Shown: positions 1 to 8,399 of the stretch, piece by piece | How positions within the stretch are numbered: position 1 is the stretch's first letter | How the letters are laid out: each line of letters opens with the position of its first letter | From: Flavimaribacter sp039888615 | GTDB lineage: Bacteria > Pseudomonadota > Alphaproteobacteria > Rhizobiales > Rhizobiaceae | DNA: 64,000 bases | Assembly (NCBI GenBank): GCA_039888615.1 | Contig: JBDQQS010000001.1 | Direction: 5' to 3' (one strand) | Position numbers and translations under genes: made by a program | The notes under the pieces: generated by a model | The model's input: the letters and a program-made list of their open reading frames with translations, nothing else | The model's database searches: none | Told to the model about the DNA's origin: nothing

Positions 1-23
1 CAATAATTTCCCGAAATCGCATT

Positions 24-45
24 AGCGCCTCTAAGGCGCTCTTTT
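24..45 (+). terminator. Rho-independent terminator of an upstream gene
   Basis: A perfect 7-bp stem (AGCGCCT at 24-30, AGGCGCT at 34-40) with a CTA loop is followed by CTTTT. It lies just upstream of the DUF192 gene and would end a plus-strand gene outside the window. In related alphaproteobacteria that neighbour is often a cold-shock protein gene; that is inference. Confidence 0.7.
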
Positions 46-81
46 GTGCTACCTTGGCGTAAGGCGAAGGGAGAAATTCGC

Positions 82-552
82 ATGCAGGTTTTCAGCCGGC
101 GCGCCGCACACTGTTGGCTGGCGCTGTTCATCGTGTTTCTCGCGGCAAGCAGCGCGTTTGCACAAGCGCGCGAAGACGGATCCTCGCTCCAGATCATCAC
201 AGACAGCGGGTGTTACGCGTTTGACGTTGAACTGGCCTTGACGCCGGCGCAGCGCCAGGTCGGCCTGATGAACCGTCAACATCTTGACGACAGGGCAGGG
301 ATGCTGTTCCGCTTCGATCAGGTGCGGCCGGTCACCATGTGGATGCGCAACACGCTCATACCGCTCGACATGATTTTCATCCGAAGCGATGGCGTAATCG
401 CCCATATCCATCAGAACGCCCGCCCCCTGGACGAAAGCATTATCAGCTCCCGCGAACCGGTTGCCTATGTGCTTGAGGTCAATGGAGGGAAGACGGCGGA
501 GTTGGGCGTTAAGCCCGGACACAGAGTATCGCATCCGATAATCGCGCAATAA
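82..552 (+). CDS. Secreted DUF192 family protein
   Basis: A 156-residue exported protein of unknown biochemical function. Residues 1-27 form a signal peptide (Arg pair, hydrophobic core, AFA cleavage site before Gln28). The mature part is a single DUF192 domain with the family's characteristic run of GLMNR, a GMLF segment, MWMRNT and PLDMIF. I chose ATG 82 over the in-frame start at 46 because it directly precedes the signal peptide and has an AGGGAGA-like ribosome site upstream. The gene follows a terminator and precedes tRNA-Pro. The family assignment is firm; the role is not known. Confidence 0.85.
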   Translation: MQVFSRRAAHCWLALFIVFLAASSAFAQAREDGSSLQIITDSGCYAFDVELALTPAQRQVGLMNRQHLDDRAGMLFRFDQVRPVTMWMRNTLIPLDMIFIRSDGVIAHIHQNARPLDESIISSREPVAYVLEVNGGKTAELGVKPGHRVSHPIIAQ

Positions 553-648
553 CGCCATTTGGGCAGCGGAAGTGGCGGATATCCGCAATTTCGGGGTTGT
601 ACAAATCCGGGCGAGGCTTTAGGGAAGCGTGGCTGAATCAAAACAGTC

Positions 649-725
<77 letters not shown>

Positions 726-1206
726 TTTCTCAAAATGTACGAACTAAAGACGTCGGTGATACGGTGCACTGTGTGCATATCGCTCGAACGAGCGCCCGGC
801 CGCCAGTATATCCCGATTTTTTAGGACGGAAAGTCCGGGGCCCTCCCAGTTGTTTCCACTCTGGATAAGTTCAGCCGGCAGGCTAAAACTTTAGCAATAC
901 ATTAATTGGCGCTATGGATATTAGCTATCAAGTAATTGATATAATTGTAAAAAATATTTGGATTAGACCGAAAAAAAAGTAGAATTCCATTGCGTCCCAT
1001 TGTCATTTCACTCTATGGTCGACATGCCACTCCGGCCGGGCGATAGCGTCATTCCATGACGTGTGCTGTAGGGTGTCCCCCAAATATCCTCCCTCAAGTC
1101 TGTGCGTTCCCCACCACGCACAGACCGCCCGTTATTGTTGAACGGTCGCGCTCACATGCAACGACGCTCAATCGGAAACCCGTGAAACGCATTCGCCGAA
1201 GAAGCC
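726..1206. other. Gene-free stretch with several short dyads
   Basis: No convincing reading frame lies between tRNA-Pro and the 3' end of the kinase gene. Visible dyads: TGCAC/GTGCA at 765-777; CGCTCG-AA-CGAGCG at 781-794; CGTCAT-TCC-ATGACG at 1047-1061; and a perfect 10-bp hairpin at 1098-1125 (GTCTGTGCGT, 8-nt loop, ACGCACAGAC). The last could end the kinase transcript, but there is no T-run on either side, so a protein-binding or processing site is also possible. Confidence 0.5.
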
Positions 1207-3189
1207 TTATTTCGGAGATTTGCTGACTTTGTCGATCGCCTGTTCCAGCAATTCCCGAGAAACCGGCTTCATCAATTTGGTGACTGGCGCTTCAATGCCT
1301 TCGGGCGTCTCGAAATCCGAATAGCCGGAGGCGACGATGATCGGCACGCCTTTTGCGCCGAGCGCCGCGATGACGGGCTCTGAGGAATCCCCCCCAAGAT
1401 TGAGATCGACGACCGCGAGAGAAGGGGTGTGATTGTCGATGGCCTCCAAAGCCGATGCGACGCTGTTTGTCGTCGCAGACACGCGATGGCCAAGATCCTC
1501 GATCATCATTTCGATATCCATTGCGATCAGTGCCTCGTCTTCGACAATCAGGACGCCCTGTGTGGGCGCAGCCGATGGGACGTCTTTCTTATCGACTGGT
1601 TTTTCTACACTGAGGCCGTCGACCAGAGGCAACGCAATGCGACAAAACAAACCGTCGCTTTCGATTTGACGTTCCAGCGTTCCATCCAGTTGCTGCAGAA
1701 TGATCTGGTTCATGAGTTTCGAACCAAAGCCTCCCTTCGGCGCGTTCGCCGTCGATTTTGCGGCAAAGACATGTTCGCGCCATTCAAGCTCCAACCGGTC
1801 GTTGTCAGTTCGCCAACGGATGGACAGTCGCCCGCCGGCTTCTGAGAGCGGGCCGTGTTTGGCTGCGTTGGTCGTCATTTCGTGCAGGACCAGCGCCAGG
1901 CTTTGGGTCATCTGCGCGGAGAGGTCCACTCTGGGACCGTCCATGTCGATCACGACCAGATCGCCTTCGCGATAGGGCTCCAATTCGTCCCTGAGGATTG
2001 TCGCCAGATCGATATCCGACCAGCTTTCCGATGACAGCAGCGAATGGGATCGCGAGAGTGACGCAATCCGGTCCTCGATTTTGGCGCGAAACTGCTCGGT
2101 CGTTTCCGCCTGGGTGAGGTGAATGACGGATTTGGTCACCGCCAGCACGTTGCGCGCGCGGTGATCAATTTCCCGAATCATGATCCTCTCGCGTTCGCGC
2201 GCCCGGCGTTGTTCCATCCAGGCCCAGGTTCGTCTCAGCACTTCGGCGACTGTGGTTATTTCATAGCGCGTCCATGACCGCGGCTCGCTGGAATGCGCGA
2301 ACAGAACACTGACCAGTCTGCCTTGATCAATCCAGGGCGCCGCTATGGCGGCTTTGACGCCGGCGGCAATGAAAACCTCCCGCAGCCGCGCCGGGACCGC
2401 GTCATCGTCCATTTTGTCGATGCGCAACGCTACGCCATTTGCAAGCATGTACGTCTCTGACGGATAGATTGCCTCCAGACCGATGATTTCCGTCGGACAA
2501 ATATCGCCGCTCTCAGACCAGGTCTCGACAACTGGGTGATCCACGGATTTGGGACCAAACTCGCAAAAACCCACCTGCGCGACCTTGAGATGTTCTCCCA
2601 GAAATTCCACAGCAAAGCGGCGCGCGCTCTCCGGATCAGCCCGCGTGCGTAAGTTTTCGTCAAAACGAAGAAGAAAGCTGGTCTGGCGTTGCGCCAGCAC
2701 CTTGTCAGTGGTTTCGCTGCCGCTGTTGAAAACGCCTACAATCCGGCCGTCTTCGCCTCGAATGGCGGTAAAGCTGTAGTTCCAGTACGTTTCCTCAAGA
2801 GCGCCATACCGCTGCATCGGCAGCATCTGGTCTTCGACATAGAGCCCTTCGCCGGTCCTGATCAACTCAGTGAATTGCGGCTCGATAATGTGCCAGATAT
2901 CGCTCCAGACATCGCGCGCCGGCGCGCCCAGCGCAGCAGGATGTCGCGGACCGGGGATAACCGACCAGGCGTCGTTGTAAAGCAATCTAAGTTCTGACCC
3001 CCAATAGATGGCGGTCGGCAATTTGGAATGCAGACAAATACTGAGCGCGGAGCGGAGAGACTGCGGCCATTTATCCGGTGGACCGAATGAATGGTTTTCC
3101 CAGTCGAACTTCCTGATCCGTTGCGCCATTTCGCTGGAGCCGGAGAGAAAATTCATGGGGTCGGCAGGGAAATGCTGGTGGCGCAACAT
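1207..3189 (-). CDS. Hybrid HWE-family histidine kinase with PAS, GAF and receiver domains
   Basis: A soluble 660-residue sensor kinase. Order of domains: PAS-like region about 52-160 preceded by the family hallmark GPPDKWPQSLRS, GAF-like region about 170-325, HWE kinase core with phospho-acceptor His343 in EIDHRARN, N-box Asn441 (EMTTNAAKH) and the W-x-E signature at 470-472, then a receiver domain 545-655 with phospho-Asp595 and conserved Lys641. No membrane segment is seen, so it senses a cytoplasmic signal, possibly through a PAS- or GAF-bound ligand. HWE kinases often feed PhyR and the general stress response, and an EcfG-like promoter lies upstream. The start is uncertain: in-frame ATGs also occur at 3156 and 3129, none with a strong ribosome site. 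No phyR, nepR or ecfG is in the window. Confidence 0.85.
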   Translation of the reverse strand: MLRHQHFPADPMNFLSGSSEMAQRIRKFDWENHSFGPPDKWPQSLRSALSICLHSKLPTAIYWGSELRLLYNDAWSVIPGPRHPAALGAPARDVWSDIWHIIEPQFTELIRTGEGLYVEDQMLPMQRYGALEETYWNYSFTAIRGEDGRIVGVFNSGSETTDKVLAQRQTSFLLRFDENLRTRADPESARRFAVEFLGEHLKVAQVGFCEFGPKSVDHPVVETWSESGDICPTEIIGLEAIYPSETYMLANGVALRIDKMDDDAVPARLREVFIAAGVKAAIAAPWIDQGRLVSVLFAHSSEPRSWTRYEITTVAEVLRRTWAWMEQRRARERERIMIREIDHRARNVLAVTKSVIHLTQAETTEQFRAKIEDRIASLSRSHSLLSSESWSDIDLATILRDELEPYREGDLVVIDMDGPRVDLSAQMTQSLALVLHEMTTNAAKHGPLSEAGGRLSIRWRTDNDRLELEWREHVFAAKSTANAPKGGFGSKLMNQIILQQLDGTLERQIESDGLFCRIALPLVDGLSVEKPVDKKDVPSAAPTQGVLIVEDEALIAMDIEMMIEDLGHRVSATTNSVASALEAIDNHTPSLAVVDLNLGGDSSEPVIAALGAKGVPIIVASGYSDFETPEGIEAPVTKLMKPVSRELLEQAIDKVSKSPK

Positions 3190-3306
3190 GGCTGTCGTTT
3201 ACACTCCTGGCCGTAAAGACGCGTGCTTCGACTGTGCTGACAAGAAGTGCGAAGATCGGATCGTTTGCATGGCTTTAATGGAATTCGAAACTAAGAGTCG
3301 CCTGTT

Positions 3307-3331
3307 AACGCATCATCCGGCCAATGGTTCC
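3307..3331 (-). promoter_or_regulatory. Predicted sigma-EcfG promoter of the HWE kinase
   Basis: Read on the minus strand the sequence is GGAAC, a 16-nt spacer, then CGTT, an exact match to the alphaproteobacterial EcfG consensus (GGAAC N16-17 cGTT). It points at the kinase gene and sits about 120 bases upstream of the longest start. The pattern is seen directly; the sigma factor assignment follows from the known consensus; activity is inferred. Confidence 0.55.
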
Positions 3332-3396
3332 ACCTGTCGAAGAAAATAATTTGATGAAGAAATTCATTGACGCGCAGAAGGCGCCTATATCGGACG

Positions 3397-3492
3397 GTCT
3401 GCACACTGGGGAGTGCACAGACGCGGTGTGTTGTTGTCGGGTCACACCGCCGACAGACTGAGTCACCCTGTCGCGCCCGGCCTGTCGCAGGC
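3397..3492. other. Three consecutive hairpins in a gene-free stretch
   Basis: The 3190-3718 interval has no credible gene. Within it three stem-loops follow closely: 3397-3422 (GTCTG and CACT arms with a symmetrical CA/CA internal loop and a GGGG tip), 3423-3450 (GCGGTGTG, 12-nt loop, CACACCGC), and 3480-3492 (GCCTG-TCG-CAGGC). The first two abut without a gap. This could be a structured leader, a small RNA, or chance in GC-rich DNA. No T-run terminator follows. Confidence 0.35.
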
Positions 3493-3512
3493 GAGACGAG
3501 TGTCGGACGAAC

Positions 3513-3534
3513 AGGAGGTTAGTTCAATATGTAA
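3513..3534 (+). promoter_or_regulatory. Strong Shine-Dalgarno followed by a minimal ATG-TAA
   Basis: AGGAGG at 3513-3518 is followed after 10 nt by ATG (3529-3531) and immediately TAA (3532-3534). It lies just after the triple-hairpin stretch. A near-perfect ribosome site in front of a start-stop codon pair in otherwise gene-free DNA may be coincidence or a ribosome-stalling element. No longer frame opens there. Confidence 0.25.
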
Positions 3535-3718
3535 ATAGGCAAAATGGGCGGATTTCAGGTGCTTTTTGTAGCAAATAATCCATGAGGCAAATTGCTTCCG
3601 AGCGTTCTATTGACCCCGGTTATCAGCTTGAAACCTCGCCGGGAAAATTTACCAGTTTGATAAATCTGGTGTTGAGACGAACCGAATCACAGCGCGGTCG
3701 CCGGCGCGGCTTCGAGCC

Positions 3719-4114
3719 CTAGTCATCAACAATCGTAGCCGGCCATTTGCCTTCAACCGCAAAAGCTTCGTCGGGACCGGGCCAGGGCGGCATGGTCATA
3801 CCCACCGCAGACAAGGGTTCCTCACCAGCGGATCTGAACTGGAAGTGCGTGTCGAGCGGAATCGTCAAGCAGACGCCCTTGCGCACTGGAACGATTTCTT
3901 CTCTGTCCTCGTATTTGAGCCACATCTCGCCGCTGCCAGTCAGAAATAACCAGATCTCCTCGACGGTGCGGTGGGCGACTGCAATAGACGTTTGACCGGA
4001 CGGAAGAGAAAAATGCGCCATGCTGCCTCCTTTCAGCGCCAGGAGCGCGCGCACCTCCGATCCATCGGGGGCGATTGCTGTCGGTGTTTCCGGAAGCGTC
4101 ATGGAGTCAAACAT
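3719..4114 (-). CDS. Cupin-fold protein of unknown substrate
   Basis: A 131-residue single-domain cupin. The small beta-barrel motifs are visible: a central segment HRTVEEIWLFLTGSGEMWL and a second half VRKGVCLTIPLDTHFQFR, which together usually build a metal or small-ligand pocket; the His, Glu and second His needed for a metal site are present. I chose the ATG at 4114 because the longer frame begins at a TTG (4141) without support. It stands alone between two gene-poor gaps. Family membership is clear; catalytic function versus sugar or ligand binding cannot be decided. Confidence 0.75.
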   Translation of the reverse strand: MFDSMTLPETPTAIAPDGSEVRALLALKGGSMAHFSLPSGQTSIAVAHRTVEEIWLFLTGSGEMWLKYEDREEIVPVRKGVCLTIPLDTHFQFRSAGEEPLSAVGMTMPPWPGPDEAFAVEGKWPATIVDD

Positions 4115-4334
4115 CAGGCTACATCTCTTTCCAACATTCAATCAGACCGCCAGCAAGGGTGGCGTCTGGGGCCGGACCATTTGTAACTGCTACAATCGTT
4201 GGCTACTATTTGAAGTATATTGCCACCTATGACTTAATTCCGTGCTAACCATGTTTGAATTTATGATTGTCATGCGCCATCCGTCGACGGCTTCGCCTGT
4301 TTCCTGCCGCAGTCATGCCAACTAGGTTCATGTC

Positions 4335-4685
4335 ATGGATCAGGAGACGCTCTACTCAACAGCTTTGGAAATCTGCGGACTGAGCAATGAGGAAGTCCTG
4401 CAGCTGTTGGAAGACGAACGGCCCGGAGCGCATTCGCTTCGTTCCGATTCAAAAGACGTTTGGCGAATTCTTGCAGACCACTATCTCAAAATGCAGATCG
4501 TCGCTGATCAGATCAGCATGCTCACGCGTTATGACGACACGGATCTCGCGGATATTCCTGTGGACGCCCAGGCTTCGCGCTTTCAGCCTGGATCAGCGAC
4601 CAGGATACACGTCATGTCGATTCTGATTGCTCTTGGAATGAGGGATCTGAATAAAGATTTTTCCAATGGCGGCGCCACGGAGTAA
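4335..4685 (+). CDS. Hypothetical protein, 116 aa
   Basis: I do not recognise this protein. It is acidic and mostly helical in appearance, starting MDQETLYSTALEIC and ending DFSNGGATE, with no signal peptide, membrane segment or metal motif. It sits alone between the divergent cupin gene and the minus-strand tRNA-Arg. Codon use is ordinary for the window and the frame is longer than overlapping alternatives, but with no family link it could still be spurious. Confidence 0.5.
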   Translation: MDQETLYSTALEICGLSNEEVLQLLEDERPGAHSLRSDSKDVWRILADHYLKMQIVADQISMLTRYDDTDLADIPVDAQASRFQPGSATRIHVMSILIALGMRDLNKDFSNGGATE

Positions 4686-4772
4686 TCGACGGAATCTTCA
4701 CGGAGCCGAGCAATTGGCGTCGAATTCAATACATCAGAAAAAACAAATAGAATACTGATAATAAATAATAAA

Positions 4773-4849
4773 TGGCGACCCCGGCAGGATTCGAACCTGC
4801 GACATTCGGTTTAGAAGACCGACGCTCTATCCAACTGAGCTACGGGGCC
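4773..4849 (-). tRNA. tRNA-Arg (anticodon TCT)
   Basis: On the minus strand a complete cloverleaf reads GGCCCCG (acceptor) to CGGGGTC with discriminator G and encoded CCA (complement of 4773-4775). The anticodon stem TCGGT/ACCGA encloses CTTCTAA, giving TCT. It decodes AGA/AGG arginine codons. It lies directly after the NDUFS4-like gene on the same strand, 12 bases past its stop codon. Confidence 0.96.
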
Positions 4850-4861
4850 TTATTTCGTTCG

Positions 4862-5167
4862 TCAGTGCGTCCAGGGCTGACGTCGGTCCGACCTGAAATT
4901 GTCTGCGTAGGCGACGCGGCGGCGCTTGAACTCGTGCGGCTCGATCAAGCGATAGGCGATATTGTGCCGATCTGCATAGATGATCGCTTCCTCTACGGTT
5001 TCGAAGCTCAGTCTCACCTGCTGTTTCATATCCCCTGATGACGTGTAACCCATCATTGGTTCAATGGATTTTGGGGATTCCTGGTCGAACTCCAGCACCC
5101 ATTTGTGGGTCTTGGCCTTGCCGGACTGCATGGCGGTTTTGGCTGGACGGTAAATCTTGGCGGTCAC
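4862..5167 (-). CDS. NDUFS4-like accessory subunit of respiratory complex I
   Basis: A 101-residue protein of the ETC complex I subunit conserved-region family, the alphaproteobacterial homologue of mitochondrial NDUFS4. Recognisable features are the N-terminal MTAKIYRPAKTAMQSGKA, the central WVLEFDQ and MGYTSSGDMKQQVRLSF segment, and the C-terminal YRLIEPHEFKRRRVAYADNF. It is expected to bind the peripheral arm of NADH:ubiquinone oxidoreductase at the inner face of the membrane. The start is GTG, with GGAGG about 10 nt upstream. Length and order, with tRNA-Arg downstream, match the usual alphaproteobacterial arrangement. Confidence 0.88.
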   Translation of the reverse strand: MTAKIYRPAKTAMQSGKAKTHKWVLEFDQESPKSIEPMMGYTSSGDMKQQVRLSFETVEEAIIYADRHNIAYRLIEPHEFKRRRVAYADNFRSDRRQPWTH

Positions 5168-5485
5168 TGTCGACAGACCTCCGGTACGTTCGGGTTGGCT
5201 TGATCGCTGCTCCGCTTATTGAGCGTTTTGATGCAATATGCAACCCGTAACTTCGCCGGAATAAAAAGCCTTCCCCGAGTACAGACGCCGATGTTCGCCA
5301 TGCGTGATCATGTTTCGAGAGTATACAGGTGGCCTGCGAGCAATGGCACACAGACGCCAGGAACAAACTCCGCGCCGGCAGCACTACACCAGACTGCCAA
5401 ACCCGTGCCTGAACGGCGCTGAGCATATTATCAGTAACTAAAATTAGGTCCTGGTTGACAGACTATTTACCGGCGGCGCCATTAA
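5168..5485. other. Gene-free stretch between complex I subunit and helicase
   Basis: About 320 bases with no convincing gene. It should hold the minus-strand promoter of the NDUFS4-like gene and the 3' end of the helicase transcript. I see no clear terminator or strong dyad. Confidence 0.5.
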
Positions 5486-6883
5486 TCAGGGTTTCGCGCC
5501 GATCATCATGAACGCAGGAATGTCATCGCCAAAACCGACAGGCGTCGGCCCGTCTTCACGCCGATCTTTTCTCCGGCTGTTGCGACGATTGTCGTTGTTG
5601 GCCGTGTCCTTGGCGACGCCGTTTGAAATTTGAGGCGACGGCGTCGCGGCCTTTCCTTCATCGGTCTTGGCAGTCGCAGGCTTTTCCGATCTCGGCTTCC
5701 TGGAGCGGTGTTTGGCGGTATCCTGCGTCTCCGACGAAGCATCAGTGGCTTCGCTGACTTCCTCGCCTTGCCATTCGATCTTCATATCGATGAGTTTCTC
5801 GATCGCATCCACGTACTTCTTCTCCCGGCGGGTCACTAGAGTGAAAGAGGCGCCGGCGCGACCGGCTCTGCCTGTACGACCGATACGATGCACATAGTCT
5901 TCGGCGTGTATGGGAACATCGAAATTGAACACGTGGCTGACGGCTGGGATGTCGAGCCCGCGCGCGGCGACGTCTGATGCGACCAGGAGGTCGATCTTGT
6001 CGTTGCGGAAATTGTGCAGCATGGTCATCCGGGAGCGCTGGTCCATATCCCCATGCAGCGCGCCGACCGAGAATTCATGCCGTTCCAGCGACCGGAAGAG
6101 TTCCGATACGTCGCGTTTTCTGTTGCAGAAGATAATTGCGTTCGTCAGATCAGTCTGCTGCCGGATAAGATCGCGCAGAACCGCGCGCTTCTCGTAATCT
6201 TTTGATGGCGCGCTCACCAGTCGCTGCGTGACGTTCTTGGCCGTCGTGGACGGCGGAGCGACCTTGATTTGTTCCGGGTTCTGCAGGAAACGGTCGGCGA
6301 GCGTCTGAATCTCCTTCGGCATGGTAGCCGAGAAGAACAGCGTCTGACGCGTGAACGGGATCAGCTTCGCAATACGCTCGATATCGGGAATAAATCCCAT
6401 ATCGAGCATGCGGTCAGCTTCGTCTATCACAAGAATCTCGACGCCGGTCAACAGGAGCTTGCCGCGTTCAAAATGATCAAGCAACCGGCCGGGCGTGGCG
6501 ATCAGCACGTCGGCGCCGCGTTCCAGTTTGCGGTTCTGATCGTCAAAGGAAACGCCGCCAATGAGGAGCGCGATGTTGAGCTTGTGATATTTGCCATACT
6601 TCGTGAAGTTTTCTTCCACCTGTGCGGCGAGTTCTCGCGTTGGCTCCAAAATCAGCGTGCGCGGCATGCGAGCCCGTGCGCGGCCTTTTTCCAGAATCGT
6701 CAGCATGGGCAACACGAAGGACGCTGTCTTGCCGGTCCCTGTCTGCGCAATCCCGAGCAGGTCGCGATGCGCCAATGCGTGCGGTATCGCGCTTTGCTGA
6801 ATAGGTGTCGGAGTTGTGTAGCCGGCGTCTTCGACGGCCGACAAAACTTTCTGGCTCAGGCCCAGGTCAGAAAAACTGGTCAA
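5486..6883 (-). CDS. DEAD-box ATP-dependent RNA helicase (RhlE-like)
   Basis: A 465-residue RNA helicase that unwinds RNA duplexes during ribosome assembly or RNA decay. All core motifs are present: Q motif in FSDLGLSQK and TPTPIQQ, Walker A AQTGTGKT at 46-53, PTRELAAQ at 81-88, DEAD at 154-157, SAT at 185-187, SDVAARGLD near 303-311 and HRIGRTGR at 332-339. Residues about 375-465 form a low-complexity basic tail ending with GFGDDIPAFM, typical of alphaproteobacterial RhlE proteins and probably RNA-binding. A 199-bp leader separates it from the M23 gene upstream. Confidence 0.93.
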   Translation of the reverse strand: MTSFSDLGLSQKVLSAVEDAGYTTPTPIQQSAIPHALAHRDLLGIAQTGTGKTASFVLPMLTILEKGRARARMPRTLILEPTRELAAQVEENFTKYGKYHKLNIALLIGGVSFDDQNRKLERGADVLIATPGRLLDHFERGKLLLTGVEILVIDEADRMLDMGFIPDIERIAKLIPFTRQTLFFSATMPKEIQTLADRFLQNPEQIKVAPPSTTAKNVTQRLVSAPSKDYEKRAVLRDLIRQQTDLTNAIIFCNRKRDVSELFRSLERHEFSVGALHGDMDQRSRMTMLHNFRNDKIDLLVASDVAARGLDIPAVSHVFNFDVPIHAEDYVHRIGRTGRAGRAGASFTLVTRREKKYVDAIEKLIDMKIEWQGEEVSEATDASSETQDTAKHRSRKPRSEKPATAKTDEGKAATPSPQISNGVAKDTANNDNRRNSRRKDRREDGPTPVGFGDDIPAFMMIGAKP

Positions 6884-7082
6884 TGGAGATTTTGAATCCG
6901 TTCACAGGTCGGTCTAACACTCGACGGAATTGATATTTTCCGCGAATCTTGTGGTCCGACTAGTCCTAACGTCCGGGAGTGTCAAGGAAAGCGGCGCAAT
7001 TACTTGATATAAGGGTAAATCTTACAAAAATTTAATGCGAAACGGCCTGTTTTGCACGATATTGCGTCACAGTGCCATTATG

Positions 7083-8357
7083 TCACAACAGTGGATCAAG
7101 TCGCTCGCCAGCCTTGAGAAGCGGCTTTGGATTAAGCGGTTTGTCGTTCACGCGGACCTCGTAATGGAGATGAGTCCCGGTCGATCGGCCGGTGCTTCCA
7201 GCTGAACCGATGATGGATCCGGCTTCCACTTTCTGTCCGACATTGACATGTATCCGTGACAGGTGAGCGTAGCGCGTCACGATGCCGTTGCCATGATCGA
7301 CCTCGATCATTTTTCCGTAGCCGCCGCGCCTTCCGGTGCTGGTGACGACACCGTTCGCGGTCGCCTTGATCGGAAAACCATAAGGCGTCTTGAAATCCAT
7401 CCCGGAATGGAATGCGGCGCGTTTGAGAAATGGATCTCGGCGGTTTCCAAAACTGCTTGAAACCGGCTGATCCGGCACAGGATTTTTCAGGGGCAAGGCG
7501 CGCGCCTGGCTGCTGACGGAGTTGAGATGCTGGAGTGCAGTCTCCAATCCAGACAGGCTCGTGTCGAAATTGCTGTCTGCAGCAGGGATGAATGGTCCAC
7601 CGACACTGTCATCCATCAAATCGGAAGGCAGTCCCGTGTTCTCTAAGATCGAATCTATGGCTTCGGCCTTGCGGTAGGCGTTGGCGATCAGCAACTCGAT
7701 TCTGTCGAACTGTTCGCGTTCCATGGCGTGCAGATCTTTGTCCACTTTCGCAAAAATGTTTTCGGATGCGCGGGCTTTGGCGCGAGCCGCCGGTTGAACG
7801 TTCTGGTAGGCCAGAAGCAATTCAGTTGATTGGGCGCCGGCTGGACGATTCGCGCTGGCGCGGCGACTTTCCTCGGATTGACCAGGCGCGGGCCTCGGGC
7901 GGGGCACCGGGATCGTATCCGGCTCTGCGAAACTGAAAGTAGCGCGTTGCAGGAGGTCGTCCAGACGGCCGTGCCGGGAGCTCAATACCTGTTGCTGTTG
8001 AATCAGGCGCGCCATCTTGTCTTCCAATACCTGCTGATCGAGCAACTGCCGGCTGGTGATGCGGTCGACCTGAACTCTCAATGACGCGATGCGGTCCTCA
8101 TAGGCGAATTGAACCCGCGCCTGCTGCGCCATCGAAGCGCCGATGAGATCGTCGCGAAGCACAAGATAGGTTGTCGCCAGCAGATAGCCGATCGCTATGA
8201 CCGAAACGACGCTGACCGCAAGGCCGATCATCCAGGGATGAATATTCCAGTGGCGGATGGAATCTCCATTCGCGATGATCAGGGTGTGCGGTTGTTTTCT
8301 GCCAAAAATTTTGCCTTCTGAAACTTGAGACACATAAACCCCCGTGAACAACTGCAC
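7083..8357 (-). CDS. Membrane-anchored M23 (LytM-type) metallopeptidase
   Basis: A 424-residue murein hydrolase-type protein. One transmembrane helix at about 43-66 follows a short cytoplasmic N-terminus; a coiled-coil region (about 75-150) and a Pro/Arg-rich linker lead to a C-terminal LytM domain. Zinc and catalytic residues are intact: His317 and Asp321 in HSGMD, and HLH at 396-398. It probably cleaves peptidoglycan cross-bridges in the periplasm during growth or division. The frame opens with GTG at 8357; a second GTG at 8333 has a better ribosome site (GGGGG just upstream) and may be the true start. It lies 42 bp after the DUF455 gene. Confidence 0.88.
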   Translation of the reverse strand: MQLFTGVYVSQVSEGKIFGRKQPHTLIIANGDSIRHWNIHPWMIGLAVSVVSVIAIGYLLATTYLVLRDDLIGASMAQQARVQFAYEDRIASLRVQVDRITSRQLLDQQVLEDKMARLIQQQQVLSSRHGRLDDLLQRATFSFAEPDTIPVPRPRPAPGQSEESRRASANRPAGAQSTELLLAYQNVQPAARAKARASENIFAKVDKDLHAMEREQFDRIELLIANAYRKAEAIDSILENTGLPSDLMDDSVGGPFIPAADSNFDTSLSGLETALQHLNSVSSQARALPLKNPVPDQPVSSSFGNRRDPFLKRAAFHSGMDFKTPYGFPIKATANGVVTSTGRRGGYGKMIEVDHGNGIVTRYAHLSRIHVNVGQKVEAGSIIGSAGSTGRSTGTHLHYEVRVNDKPLNPKPLLKAGERLDPLL

Positions 8358-8399
8358 CGCAGGGCCGATAAAACAATGTTAAGGTTAATATTTCTTTGC

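Noticed and set aside
49..588. Long minus-strand reading frame opposite the DUF192 gene
   Set aside because: It mirrors a real gene with a signal peptide and conserved domain; no family features in its own translation.
3188..3349. Cys-rich 53-aa plus-strand reading frame
   Set aside because: It starts opposite the kinase start, has no ribosome site, and contains the EcfG-like promoter; more likely non-coding.
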